Assembly (NCBI GenBank): GCA_019241525.1
Contig: JAFAWY010000053.1
Span: forward strand, 1 to 42,517
Source of the DNA: Pseudonocardiales bacterium
GTDB taxonomy: Bacteria; Actinomycetota; Actinomycetes; Mycobacteriales; Pseudonocardiaceae
Length of the DNA stretch: 42,517 bases
Reading direction: 5' to 3'
The notes beneath the pieces were generated by a model. It did no database searches. It was not told the DNA's origin and saw nothing but the letters and a program-made list of their open reading frames with translations. Numbering within the stretch: the stretch's first letter is position 1; each line of letters opens with the position of its first letter. A program made the translations under genes and the position numbers. Of this stretch, positions 25,577 through 33,759 are shown piece by piece.

Positions 25577-26305
25577 GTCGTCTCTCCCGGGGCTGTGGTC
25601 GCGCAGCACCCGCAGGCGCTGCGCGACCCCCCCGACCGCGAGACGCGGTGCGGCCCCCGGACATCAACCTCTTTAGTGGCCTGCCCGGCAGCACGGGCTC
25701 CCAATATCCGCCGCCGGACCGGGTCACCGAGACAGTCGAACGCAGGCACCTCCCGACTGTCGCACCATGGCGCCGACCAGTCAATACGCAGATACGTTTA
25801 TCGAAGCAATTTTTCCCCGCTAAAGCGTAATCATAGCCCTACAGCATCCGCGGTCGCGGGTAATCTGCTGCGCGGGCCGTACGGCGAGCGCGTGATCATA
25901 CTTGCCCAGCACGGGATCCGTGATGAGTAAAGCCACGCCGTCACCGCACCCGCGCGATGAGCATCCAGGGCAATTGCCGGATTTCGGACCTGTGCTGACC
26001 TCGTCTGGTGGCACCGTCTTTTCCTCATCGGGTGCCCACAGGGGGTCCCACCAGCCCGTGCCGGCTTGGTCCGGCGCACGCCGGACCCCGACGATCTGCG
26101 CCGCGTCGTGCTCGCCGTGACCAGCACGACAGCCAGATGCTCGGCAAGATCGACCCAGACACTGCCCGCCGCTTGCAGTCCGTGCTGACCACCATGGGCT
26201 CGGCCGCCCAGCGGGTCCTTCACCGAGGTCCTCAAAGACACCCCGCGGCGCCTGGCCTGCTAGCAGGCAATCCCCGATCCGGAGTCGATACGGCACTATC
26301 AGGGA
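25577..26305. other. Long stretch without a supported gene
   Basis: About 730 bases between the OrfA remnant and the second S9 peptidase. Open frames on both strands lack RBS, family motifs and consistent composition. Short peptide-like patches exist on the plus strand (for example RTPDPDDLRRVVLAV near 26070-26115 and KIDPDTARRLQSVLTTMGSA near 26140-26205), in different frames. This looks more like decayed coding sequence than designed intergenic DNA. Together with the adjacent OrfA, it may be an old insertion or deletion scar. No terminal repeats were found by eye. Confidence 0.4.
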
Positions 26306-28168
26306 GTGACCGCAGCGCCGCATGCCGCGACCGTCCCTGACGTCTTGTTCGACGACCCGGAGGCGGAGGCCCGCTGGCGCGCTCGATTCACCGCTCCCCG
26401 GGTCAGCCTGCCCCAATGGGCCCGCGACGTGCCGGATCGCTGCCTGTATACGTCCAACGCGTCGGGCACCTGGGAGGTCTACGCCTGGGATCGGCTCACC
26501 GGAACCCACCGGCAAGTCACCGACCGGCCGCACGGCACCCATATCGCGACCCTGACACCCGACGGCGCGCAGGTGTGGTGGTTCGCCGACATCGACGGCG
26601 ACGAGTTCGGCAACTGGGTGACCGAACCTTTCGCGGGACGACCGAAGGATCAGCCTCCTGTGCCAGCGCTACCCGGCACCGCCTTGGGCTACCCGGCCGG
26701 GATGGATCTGGGCCGGCACACCGCAGCGGTTGGTTCCGCCACCGACGAGGGCACCACGGTATGGATATCCCGCCACGGCCATGCCGAGGTCGTGTACCAC
26801 AGCGCCTACGACGCTGGAGTGGGCTCGCTATCCCGCGACGAGCAACTGCTTGCGATCGTGCATTCGGAGCACGGTGACTCCCGGCATCCCGCGGTGCGGG
26901 TGCTCAGGGTGGGTCCCGGTGACCCCGTCGACGCCGTCGCCGAGAAGTGGGATGGCCCGGGCAAGGGCCTGGAGGTCCTGGGGTTTGCCCCGGTGGACGG
27001 CGACACCAGGCTGTTGCTGGCGCACGAACGGCGCGGCCGCCAGGAACTGCTGCTCTGGGACATCGCCACGGACACCGAGACCGAGCTCGCGTTACCGCTT
27101 ACCGGCGAGCTCACCGCCGACTGGTATCCCGACGGCACGGCGCTGCTGGTCGAGGACCAGTACGCGGCCCGGTCAACGCTGCATCGCTACGAACTGGCGT
27201 CTGGTGCGCTGAGCGCGCTACAGATTCCCCGCGGAACGATCGGCGGTGCCGCAGTGCGCCCTGACGGCACCGTCGAGTACGCCTGGTCCTGCGCTGCCGA
27301 GCCACCCACCATCCGGGCGCTGCACTCCGACGGCACCGACCGCCCACTGTTGCAACCGCAGGGCGAGCCGGCACCGGGTTCGCAGCCGCTCGTCGATCAT
27401 TTCGTGCCGATCTCGCAGGGTTCGGTCCATGCACTGGTGAGCCGGCCGCCAGGCACACCAGATGGCTCCGCCGGCCGAGCCCTTCCGACGGTGTTCCTGC
27501 TGCATGGCGGACCGCACGCGGCCGACGAGGACCGGTTCTCCGCTCACCGGGCGCTGTGGCTGGACGCAGGTTTCGCCGTGGTGCACGTCAACTACCGCGG
27601 ATCCACTGGCTACGGTTCGGCCTGGCGTGATGCCATCGAGGGCCGGCCCGGGCTGTGTGAACTGGAAGACGTCGCCGCGGTGCACGACTGGGCCATCTCC
27701 AGCGGGCTTGCCGACCCGGCGCGGTGCGTGGTGGAGGGCTGGTCGTGGGGAGGCTATTTGGCATTGCTTGCCCTGGGCACGCAGCCGCAGCGGTGGGCCG
27801 CCGGGGTGGCCGGGGTGCCGCTGGCCGACTACGTCACCGCCTATGCCGATGAAATGGAACCACTGCGGGCTTTCGACCGCGCCCTGTTCGGCGGCGGACC
27901 CGACGAACTGCCCGAGCAGTACACCAGATCGTCCCCGATCAGTTACGCTGCTGATGTCCGGGCACCGGTGCTGGTGCTGGCTGGGGACAATGATCCGCGC
28001 TGCCCGATCCGGCAGATCGACAACTACCTGGCCCGGCTCGCCGAGCTCGGCAAGCCCTACCGCTACTACCGCTACGACGCCGGACATGGATCGCTGGTGG
28101 TGGCCGAGAACTTGCGGCAGGCAGCCGCGGAAGTGGCTTTCGTCCGCGAGGTGCTGCGCAGCGTTTGA
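26306..28168 (+). CDS. S9-family prolyl oligopeptidase-like serine peptidase (second copy)
   Basis: A 620-residue cytoplasmic serine peptidase of the S9 family, distinct from the one at 14799-16673. A propeller-like N-terminal part (LYTSNASGTWEVYAWDR, TPDGAQVWWFADIDGDEFG) precedes an alpha/beta hydrolase domain. That domain has FLLHGGPHAADEDRF, NYRGSTGYG and the triad S480 (GWSWGG), D563 (DNDPRCP) and H594 (DAGHGSL). Start GTG 26306 gives the normal family N-terminus. The bases before it (CACTATCAGGGA) look like a -10 with a very short or absent leader, so translation may be leaderless. It is followed after 63 bases by the ACT-GNAT gene on the same strand, a probable co-transcription unit. 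Confidence 0.9.
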   Translation: MTAAPHAATVPDVLFDDPEAEARWRARFTAPRVSLPQWARDVPDRCLYTSNASGTWEVYAWDRLTGTHRQVTDRPHGTHIATLTPDGAQVWWFADIDGDEFGNWVTEPFAGRPKDQPPVPALPGTALGYPAGMDLGRHTAAVGSATDEGTTVWISRHGHAEVVYHSAYDAGVGSLSRDEQLLAIVHSEHGDSRHPAVRVLRVGPGDPVDAVAEKWDGPGKGLEVLGFAPVDGDTRLLLAHERRGRQELLLWDIATDTETELALPLTGELTADWYPDGTALLVEDQYAARSTLHRYELASGALSALQIPRGTIGGAAVRPDGTVEYAWSCAAEPPTIRALHSDGTDRPLLQPQGEPAPGSQPLVDHFVPISQGSVHALVSRPPGTPDGSAGRALPTVFLLHGGPHAADEDRFSAHRALWLDAGFAVVHVNYRGSTGYGSAWRDAIEGRPGLCELEDVAAVHDWAISSGLADPARCVVEGWSWGGYLALLALGTQPQRWAAGVAGVPLADYVTAYADEMEPLRAFDRALFGGGPDELPEQYTRSSPISYAADVRAPVLVLAGDNDPRCPIRQIDNYLARLAELGKPYRYYRYDAGHGSLVVAENLRQAAAEVAFVREVLRSV

Positions 28169-28231
28169 CTTTACCCTTGGTCAACGTGGCCGTAACGCCA
28201 CTGGAGCAGGATGGGTCGGGAGGTGGTCACT

Positions 28232-29284
28232 GTGACCCTGTGGCGGCTGCACGTCGACGTTGCCGATCAGCCAGGCCAGTTGGGCGCCCTCGCCGCCGCG
28301 ATCGGAGGCTGTGGGGCGAACATCGTTTCTTTGCATGTTGTCGGGGAGCCTGCCCAGGACGGGGCGGTCACCGACGAGTTACTCGTGCGGGTGCCGCGAC
28401 AGCTTGCGGTGCCCGATCTGGTGGAAGCTGTCGAGGCCAGCGGGTTCCGGGTGACCGTGGTGGTGCAGGCCGACGCGCAGGCGCTGGCTGATCCGGTGAG
28501 CACCGCGCTGGCGCTGGCGCACTGCGTCGCCGTCGACCCCGGTAGCGCCGCGCAGGCCGTGGCCGCCCTGCTGCGGGCTGACCTGGCCGGTGACGGAGCT
28601 CCGCCAGCGGCCCACCACGCCGAGATCGGCACCGGCCCTACCCGGGTGCGGTTACGCCGCAGCTGGCCGTTCACCGCCACCGAGATTTCCCGGGCCGCCG
28701 CGCTGATCGAGCTGGCCAGTAGCTCCGACGGGCGGCGGCCACCGCCAACCCGGATCAGCGTGCAGCTGACCGACGGGGCACAGGTCCTGCTGCGTCCGGC
28801 GACCGCCGCTGATGCACCACTGGTGGCGGCACTGCACGCGCGCTGCTCACCCCAGACCCGATCGTTGCGTTCCCTGCCCACCAGGCCGGTACTGAGCGCC
28901 ACTGTGCTGCACCAGCTCATCGGCGCCGACGGCTCCGCCAGCCTGCTCGCGGTAACCCCCGATGGCGGGGCCGCGATCGGGTTGGGAAACCTGATCCGCT
29001 CCGCACCTGACACGTCGGAAATCGCGCTGGTGGTGGAGGACGCCTGGCAGGGCCGGGGAGTGGGCACCGCGCTGGCGCGCAACCTGGTCGAGCTGGCCCG
29101 GGGGGATGGAGTCACGGAGATCGTCGCGCTGTCCCAAGCGGGCAACAGCGCGTTGACGCGGGTGCTGCGCCGCGCCGGGTTACGCCCACGTGGCCGGTTG
29201 GAAGGAGGCGCTTTGCGCGTCCGCGCCAGCCTGCAACCCGACGAACCCCTCCCGGCCACGTCCACCCAGGCCAGCATGGCGTAG
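28232..29284 (+). CDS. ACT domain-GNAT acetyltransferase protein
   Basis: A 350-residue cytoplasmic protein. Residues 2 to about 75 form an ACT-like ligand-binding domain (LWRLHVDVADQPGQLGALAA, a typical amino-acid-sensing start). A linker region of about 90 residues follows. The C-terminal GNAT domain (about 175-330) begins VLLRPATAADAPLVAAL, with the acetyl-CoA loop QGRGVGTALA and ALSQAGNSALTRVLRRAGL. GTG 28232 is chosen because GGGAGG (28218-28223) lies eight bases upstream. The in-frame ATG 28211 lies upstream of this RBS. I infer an amino-acid-regulated acetyltransferase. The ACT-GNAT combination is known in actinobacteria but the acceptor is unknown. It pairs with the S9 peptidase gene. 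Confidence 0.85.
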   Translation: MTLWRLHVDVADQPGQLGALAAAIGGCGANIVSLHVVGEPAQDGAVTDELLVRVPRQLAVPDLVEAVEASGFRVTVVVQADAQALADPVSTALALAHCVAVDPGSAAQAVAALLRADLAGDGAPPAAHHAEIGTGPTRVRLRRSWPFTATEISRAAALIELASSSDGRRPPPTRISVQLTDGAQVLLRPATAADAPLVAALHARCSPQTRSLRSLPTRPVLSATVLHQLIGADGSASLLAVTPDGGAAIGLGNLIRSAPDTSEIALVVEDAWQGRGVGTALARNLVELARGDGVTEIVALSQAGNSALTRVLRRAGLRPRGRLEGGALRVRASLQPDEPLPATSTQASMA

Positions 29285-29414
29285 CTGCGCTGGGTAACCA
29301 CAAGCTGCCGCGCTGCTGTCCTGGCAAGCTGCTCCAAAAAAAATGCTGTATCAGGGGCAGTCTCAATGTTCTCATAATCTCTGAGGGGTCCATCACGCGT
29401 AAGGACGGATCAAG

Positions 29415-30236
29415 ATGTCTGCTAGGGGACGGACACAGTTGATTTGTTCAGTGCTGCTTGGCTCGCTAGCTATTTCCTGTAGCGCGCCCCCCCGTACACG
29501 GGGCACCGCAACCCGTACCGCAGGACGCACAGCAACAGGTGGACGATCAGCAACCGGTAAGAGGCGGTGAGCAACAGGTGCCCGACCAGCCGGCGCCGGC
29601 TGAGCCGCAACAACCCGTCGAGCAGCAGCAACCGGCCGAGCACCAGCAACAACCGCCCCGCGCAGCGCAACCAGAACCTGGCACCGCAAACCAATCGAAG
29701 CCCTCGACGGGGGTGCAATCGCGACCGTCAAGCGACCCTCCCGGGATCAATAACTCACTTCCCACCATAACGGCTGACTATGCACAGAAAGCCGACTGGT
29801 AGAAGTCCCGGCGCCAAGCATGCAAAGACGCCCTCGGCCCGGGCCACGATAACTGCATAACGTTCCAGTACCAATGGTTCGAAGAGACTGAACCGGGGAA
29901 GTTCGGCACCGGGCACGCGATCAGCGACCCCACACCAGATTATCAAGACCCGCCTTACACAATGTGCCAGGTAGAGAAGATGAATCCCCGAGCGGCCACC
30001 CCGTGCCGGCCGGTACGGTAATAACCATAAAAATCGGTTGTTCCCCGCCTCGACAGCAGGCGCAATCAGATGATAATCAAAACACGGTGAACACCAAGAG
30101 TCAATCGAACACCCAGAACCAGCAAAAAACTCAGGTGGAGAACCAGCACAATCACCAGCAAACCAACCACCAGCAAACCGAGGGAACGAAGCCACATAAT
30201 AACCAGCAAACTCAGGGGACGAACCAACACAACTGA
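29415..30236 (+). pseudogene. Broken secreted lipoprotein with Gln/Pro-rich and PASTA-like regions
   Basis: One gene appears to be interrupted by three lesions. ATG 29415 (RBS AAGGA) opens a lipoprotein signal peptide ending in LAISC. A C7 run (29487-29493) then throws translation into a frame that stops at 29568. Removing one C continues into PVHGAPQPVPQDAQQQVDDQ and a Gln/Pro-rich stretch up to KADW, where TAG (29800-29802) stops it. The same frame continues after the TAG with RRQACKDALGPGHDNCITF and YTMCQVEKMNP. At a C4 run (29986-29989) adding one C joins it to SGHPVPAGTVITIKIGC, which resembles the end of a PASTA repeat, and a Gln/Asn-rich tail ending at 30236. The continuity of protein-like sequence across all three breaks supports a single ancestral ORF. 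Sequencing error at the C runs or phase variation cannot be excluded. Confidence 0.62.
30153..30179 (+). repeat. Tandem repeat in Gln/Asn-rich tail of the broken lipoprotein gene
   Basis: CACCAGCAAACC occurs at 30153-30164 and again at 30168-30179, a 15-base period encoding His-Gln-Gln-Thr-Asn units. A looser third unit (AACCAGCAAACT) lies near 30201-30212. It is an in-frame coding repeat, A+C-rich and much lower in GC than the rest of the window. Confidence 0.6.
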
Positions 30237-30249
30237 GAGGGTCCAGAGG

Positions 30250-31266
30250 GTGACTGTCATCGCATCGGCACCCGACGGTAGTTCCGCCCAACCGTCGCCC
30301 GAAGCGACATCATCCTCTGACCACGCCGGCCAGCAGGAAACCAGCACCCTCAAGAATACCGACTTCGAAGCCGCTGCCGCACTGCCCCAATTTATGAAGG
30401 TTGTCGGGACTATTGTCGCTCCCACAACCCTCTTGACGGCCCTCATGTTCTACTTCGGGTTGATGTTCGCCATCGGATACTTCCGGTATTTCGGGGTGAA
30501 TTGGACGGTTCTCAACCTCCCAGTCCAAGACTATCTGATCCTCAGCGCGAGCAGTGGAATCATTCCATTGATGTATCTCGCGGGCATCATGCTGGTCGTC
30601 ATCTGGCTGTACCAGCTGCCACTTCACAAACTGTCCACCAGGACCCGACACATTGTGCTGCAAGTGTTGATGCCATTCGTAGCCATTACCGGGTTGTTCT
30701 TGCTCGGCGTGGCCATGGTTGACGTCTGGTATCCCATACTCGGTCTGAGTTTTCCCCTGGAAACCCGGGGGATCAGTCTTTCCATCGGAGTGCTGCTCCT
30801 GGCCTACGCCGCCAGGCTGCGCCGGATGCTCGCCGTAAAGCAGCGAGCCGTGCCGTCACCACCGCACGTTCCGGTAGGAATGATCGTGACCAAGTGGGGC
30901 GCAGTCTTCATCCTGATCAGCGTCGGTCTGTTCTGGGCAGTCTCCAGCTACGCCCTCAATGTGGGAGCGACGAAAGCCCAAGGCCTCGCCGGCGCTTTGT
31001 CCTGCGAAACGGATGTGGTGCTCTACAGTGAAAAGAGCTTGAACCTGCACGCGCCAGGCGTGCGCGAGGAAGGCAAGCAAAGTTCTGACGCGGCTTACCC
31101 GTTTCGCTATGAGGGCCTCAAGCTCCTGCCACAGTCCGGGAACATGTACCTTTTCGTGCCGGCCAATTGGACGTATGGCAAAGGTGTAGCTATGCTGCTG
31201 CCGCGTAGCGATAAAATTCGACTAGAGTTCAGTCAGCCAATGGGGGCGCAAAATGGAATGTGTTGA
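30250..31266 (+). CDS. Multi-pass membrane protein, function unknown
   Basis: A 338-residue cytoplasmic-membrane protein. After a Ser-rich cytoplasmic N-terminus (about 45 residues) come about five hydrophobic segments, near residues 53-75 (LMFYFGLMFAIGYFRYFGV), 97-120, 137-160, 175-190 and 215-240. A C-terminal soluble domain of about 95 residues follows (CETDVVLYSEKSLNL, LLPQSGNMYLFVPANWTYG). The FGVNWTVLNLPVQDYLILS loop between helices 1 and 2 is typical of a family of actinobacterial membrane hypotheticals. GTG 30250 has GAGAGGGT upstream. It starts 13 bases after the end of the broken lipoprotein gene and was probably co-transcribed with it, which suggests a cell-envelope role. Function is unknown. 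Confidence 0.8.
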   Translation: MTVIASAPDGSSAQPSPEATSSSDHAGQQETSTLKNTDFEAAAALPQFMKVVGTIVAPTTLLTALMFYFGLMFAIGYFRYFGVNWTVLNLPVQDYLILSASSGIIPLMYLAGIMLVVIWLYQLPLHKLSTRTRHIVLQVLMPFVAITGLFLLGVAMVDVWYPILGLSFPLETRGISLSIGVLLLAYAARLRRMLAVKQRAVPSPPHVPVGMIVTKWGAVFILISVGLFWAVSSYALNVGATKAQGLAGALSCETDVVLYSEKSLNLHAPGVREEGKQSSDAAYPFRYEGLKLLPQSGNMYLFVPANWTYGKGVAMLLPRSDKIRLEFSQPMGAQNGMC

Positions 31267-31291
31267 CGCTCGCTACTGTTGACGTCGCTGT

Positions 31292-31891
31292 TCACCGCGG
31301 CGTAAGTCGTGGATTGGGGTCTTTGAGCACACGCGGGTTATGCCCCAGCGCGAATTTCACCACTTGCTCGCCGATGGTGCGCAGGGTGCGCTCGACGGTG
31401 GGATCAGAGGGCATGCCGTGCGCGTCGAAGGCAACTTCGCCGGAGTTCAGCGCCGCACCGAGCGGTGTGGGCCAGCCGCGCAGCGCGTGCACGATCGAGC
31501 GTAAGGCGGTCAGCGTGGTCACCGCCGCCTGCCAACCCAGCGCCATCGCGACGCAGCCGATCGCCCGCCCATCCAGGTAAGGCCGGGTATCAGAGCGCAA
31601 GTCCTCGACGTAATCCAGCGCGTTTTTCACCAACCCGGAGACCGTGCCGTGATAGCCGGGAGAGACCAGCACCACCCCGTCGGCCTCGCGCAACGTCTCG
31701 ACCAGCCGAAGCGCCGACCCGCTGCGCTCGAGCACCGCGGGGTCATAAAACGGCAGCACCAGGTCCGTACCGGTGATCGCGAGGGTGTCCGCGCCCGCAA
31801 GGCGGGCGCTGTGCAGGACAACGTTCAGGGCACGCTCGGTCTGGGAGTCCGCACGGATCGAACCACCGATGCCGACCACGGTGATTCCCAT
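31292..31891 (-). CDS. NAD(P)H-dependent FMN reductase-family protein
   Basis: A 199-residue flavodoxin-like FMN reductase. The FMN phosphate-binding loop is GIGGSIRADSQTERAL (7-22), followed by the beta-strand ADGVVLVSPGYHGTVSGLVKNALDYVED containing the flavin-ring loop SPGYHGTVSG. The family reduces free FMN, quinones or other acceptors with NAD(P)H and often feeds monooxygenases or azo/quinone detoxification. No dedicated partner is adjacent. ATG 31891 is the only start that keeps the canonical GITVVGIGGS strand. It is downstream of the catalase on the same strand, but the strong hairpin at 31957-31993 separates their transcripts. Confidence 0.88.
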   Translation of the reverse strand: MGITVVGIGGSIRADSQTERALNVVLHSARLAGADTLAITGTDLVLPFYDPAVLERSGSALRLVETLREADGVVLVSPGYHGTVSGLVKNALDYVEDLRSDTRPYLDGRAIGCVAMALGWQAAVTTLTALRSIVHALRGWPTPLGAALNSGEVAFDAHGMPSDPTVERTLRTIGEQVVKFALGHNPRVLKDPNPRLTPR

Positions 31892-31956
31892 ACTGGTTGA
31901 CCTTACGCGGCGACCACACGAGGCCCCTACGAGCTCTGCTGTCGGCTCACAGACGG

Positions 31957-31993
31957 CGAGGGCCCGGCAACCCCCAGTCTTGCCGGGCCCTCG
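31957..31993 (-). terminator. Strong hairpin terminator downstream of catalase
   Basis: A perfect 14-base inverted repeat (31957-31970 and 31980-31993, arms CGAGGGCCCGGCAA and TTGCCGGGCCCTCG) encloses a nine-base loop. It begins 12 bases after the catalase stop in the direction of transcription. No U-run follows, as is common for actinobacterial terminators. It should insulate the downstream FMN reductase gene. Confidence 0.85.
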
Positions 31994-32005
31994 ACTGTTG
32001 ACAGG

Positions 32006-33529
32006 TTAGGCCTTGCTCTGTGCGGCTGAGCGGGCCGGGTTGGTTTGCTCGGCTGCCTTCGGGTCCTTCTCGGACTGCTTGGCGCGAACTCCCTGCTCGA
32101 CCCGATCGCCCAGATCCTTGTCCACGTTGCGCCAGTACTCGAAGGCACGGACCAGGATGGGCTCGGTCACCCCGTTGAGCAGGTGACCGACGATGTTGTC
32201 CACCAGCCTGCCCCGGGCCGCGTCATCGAGGACTTCCCGGACCATGGTGCCGGGCTGGCGCCAGTCGTCATCTTCGGCGTGCGGCGTGTAAGCGGCGCGA
32301 ACCATGTCTCCGTCGGCGTGCCAGCCCGCCGGCTCGCCGTAGCGTGCGGTGTCAGCCTTCGGACCGCCGTAGGAGTTCGGCGCGTACACCGGGTCGGAGA
32401 CGTTGTGGTAGCGCATCGCGCCCTCTTTGCTGTAGCTGTGCACCGGCACTTGCGGCGTATTGACCGGAATCTGCTGGTAATTCACACCGAGCCGGGCCCG
32501 GTGCGCGTCGGCGTAGGAGAACAGCCGAGCCAGCAGCATCTTGTCCGGGCTCGGACCGATCCCGGGCACGAGATTGTTGGGCTGGAAAGCCGCCTGCTCC
32601 ATCTCAGTGTGGTAATCGGTCACATTGCGATCCAGCGTCATCCGGCCGACCTCAATGAGCGGGTAATCGCCGTGCGGCCATACCTTGGTCAGGTCGAACG
32701 GATTGAACCGGTAAGTCTTGGCGTCCTCAAACGGCATGATCTGCATGTTGAGCGTCCAGCTCGGGTGATCGCCCTTGGCGATGTGCTCGTAGAGATCACG
32801 CTGGTGGTAATCGGTATCGATGGCGGCCATCTGGTCGGCCTCGTCCTGGGTGAAGAACTCGATACCCTGGTCGGTCTTGAAATGGTACTTAACCCAGAAC
32901 TTCTGCCCTTTCGCATTGACCCACATGTAGGTGTGGCTGGAATAGCCGTTCATGTGCCGCCAGGTACGCGGGATGCCCCGGTCGCCCATCAGCCAGGTGA
33001 CCTGGTGGGCAGATTCCGGGGACAATGTCCAAAAGTCCCACTGCATGTCGTGGTCACGCAGGTTGTTGTTGGCCCGGCGCTTCTGGGAACGGATGAAGTG
33101 CTGGAACTTCAACGGATCCTTGACAAAGAAGATCGGCGTGTTGTTGCCGACCATGTCGTAGTTGCCCTCAGTGGTGTAAAACTTGATCGCGAAGCCACGG
33201 GGGTCACGCCAGGTGTCCGGGCTGCCCCGCTCACCGGCCACCGTGGAGAACCGGATCACCAGATCGGTCTTGGTGTTCGGTTGGAACACCGCGGCCTTGG
33301 TGTACTCACTGACGTCCTTGGTCACCTCGAAGCGGCCGAAGGCGCCGCCCCCCTTGGCATGCGGCTGGCGCTCCGGGATGCGCTCGCGGTTGAACTGCGC
33401 CATCTGCTCGATGAGATAGTGATCCTGCAGCAGGATCGGGCCGTTCGGGCCGACGGTGAGTGAGTGTTCGTCGCTCTCGACCGGGATGCCGGCATCTGTC
33501 GTCGTCGGCTTGGGGTTGGTGGTGGTCAC
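32006..33529 (-). CDS. katA: Monofunctional heme catalase (clade 3 type)
   Basis: A 507-residue small-subunit catalase that dismutates hydrogen peroxide in the cytoplasm. It starts with the family sequence [18 protein letters not shown]. The distal active-site His lies in [14 protein letters not shown], the catalytic Asn in [15 protein letters not shown], and the proximal Tyr ligand in [14 protein letters not shown]. All are intact. The length matches clade 3 enzymes and lacks the C-terminal flavodoxin-like domain of large catalases. Start GTG 33529 has a strong RBS (GAGGAGGGAC). A truncated fur-type remnant lies directly upstream on the same strand. In related actinobacteria a Fur-family repressor gene often precedes the catalase gene, so its usual local repressor is apparently lost here. 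A strong terminator follows. Confidence 0.95.
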   Translation of the reverse strand: MTTTNPKPTTTDAGIPVESDEHSLTVGPNGPILLQDHYLIEQMAQFNRERIPERQPHAKGGGAFGRFEVTKDVSEYTKAAVFQPNTKTDLVIRFSTVAGERGSPDTWRDPRGFAIKFYTTEGNYDMVGNNTPIFFVKDPLKFQHFIRSQKRRANNNLRDHDMQWDFWTLSPESAHQVTWLMGDRGIPRTWRHMNGYSSHTYMWVNAKGQKFWVKYHFKTDQGIEFFTQDEADQMAAIDTDYHQRDLYEHIAKGDHPSWTLNMQIMPFEDAKTYRFNPFDLTKVWPHGDYPLIEVGRMTLDRNVTDYHTEMEQAAFQPNNLVPGIGPSPDKMLLARLFSYADAHRARLGVNYQQIPVNTPQVPVHSYSKEGAMRYHNVSDPVYAPNSYGGPKADTARYGEPAGWHADGDMVRAAYTPHAEDDDWRQPGTMVREVLDDAARGRLVDNIVGHLLNGVTEPILVRAFEYWRNVDKDLGDRVEQGVRAKQSEKDPKAAEQTNPARSAAQSKA

Positions 33530-33551
33530 TACCGTCCCTCCTCGTGGTGGT

Positions 33552-33692
33552 TTTAATCCTTAGCGCTACTCCGGAGCAGATCTGCTCGACGGGGGCGTGT
33601 GGGTGGCCGGCCGCCCACTGCAGCACAGACTCGCGGGGTGCGGTCACCCGCAAGCCTGCCTGGCGTAGCTGGTACTTGATCTGGTGAGAGGA
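33552..33692 (-). pseudogene. N-terminal remnant of a Fur-family (FurA/CatR-like) repressor
   Basis: Upstream of katA, the minus strand encodes about 47 residues with a clear Fur N-terminal pattern: YQLRQAGLRVTAPRESVLQW, then GHPHAPVEQICSGV. This is the first winged-helix helix pair of peroxide- and iron-sensing Fur proteins. No start codon exists in frame at the normal place; a TGA lies a few codons upstream, and the only internal start would be TTG 33653. Fur similarity stops after SGVALRIKT, with no recognition helix continuation, dimerisation domain or metal site, and the frame runs on into katA out of phase. It is a deletion remnant. FurA-katG and CatR-catA pairs are known; here the repressor has decayed. 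Confidence 0.68.
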
Positions 33693-33759
33693 CCATGCCG
33701 CAGGTCACTATTCCGCGCTATCTGGAGTCAGTCAAGAAACCAACGGGTGGGTATGCGAC

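Noticed and set aside
29336-29343. A8 run after the ACT-GNAT gene as intrinsic terminator
   Set aside because: No adjacent GC-rich stem is present on the plus strand, and actinobacterial terminators seldom use U-runs.
33574-33587. Perfect palindrome GAGCAGATCTGCTC upstream of katA as catalase operator
   Set aside because: It falls inside the fur remnant's coding sequence (Val-Glu-Gln-Ile-Cys-Ser), so it can be explained as codons; not listed as an independent operator.
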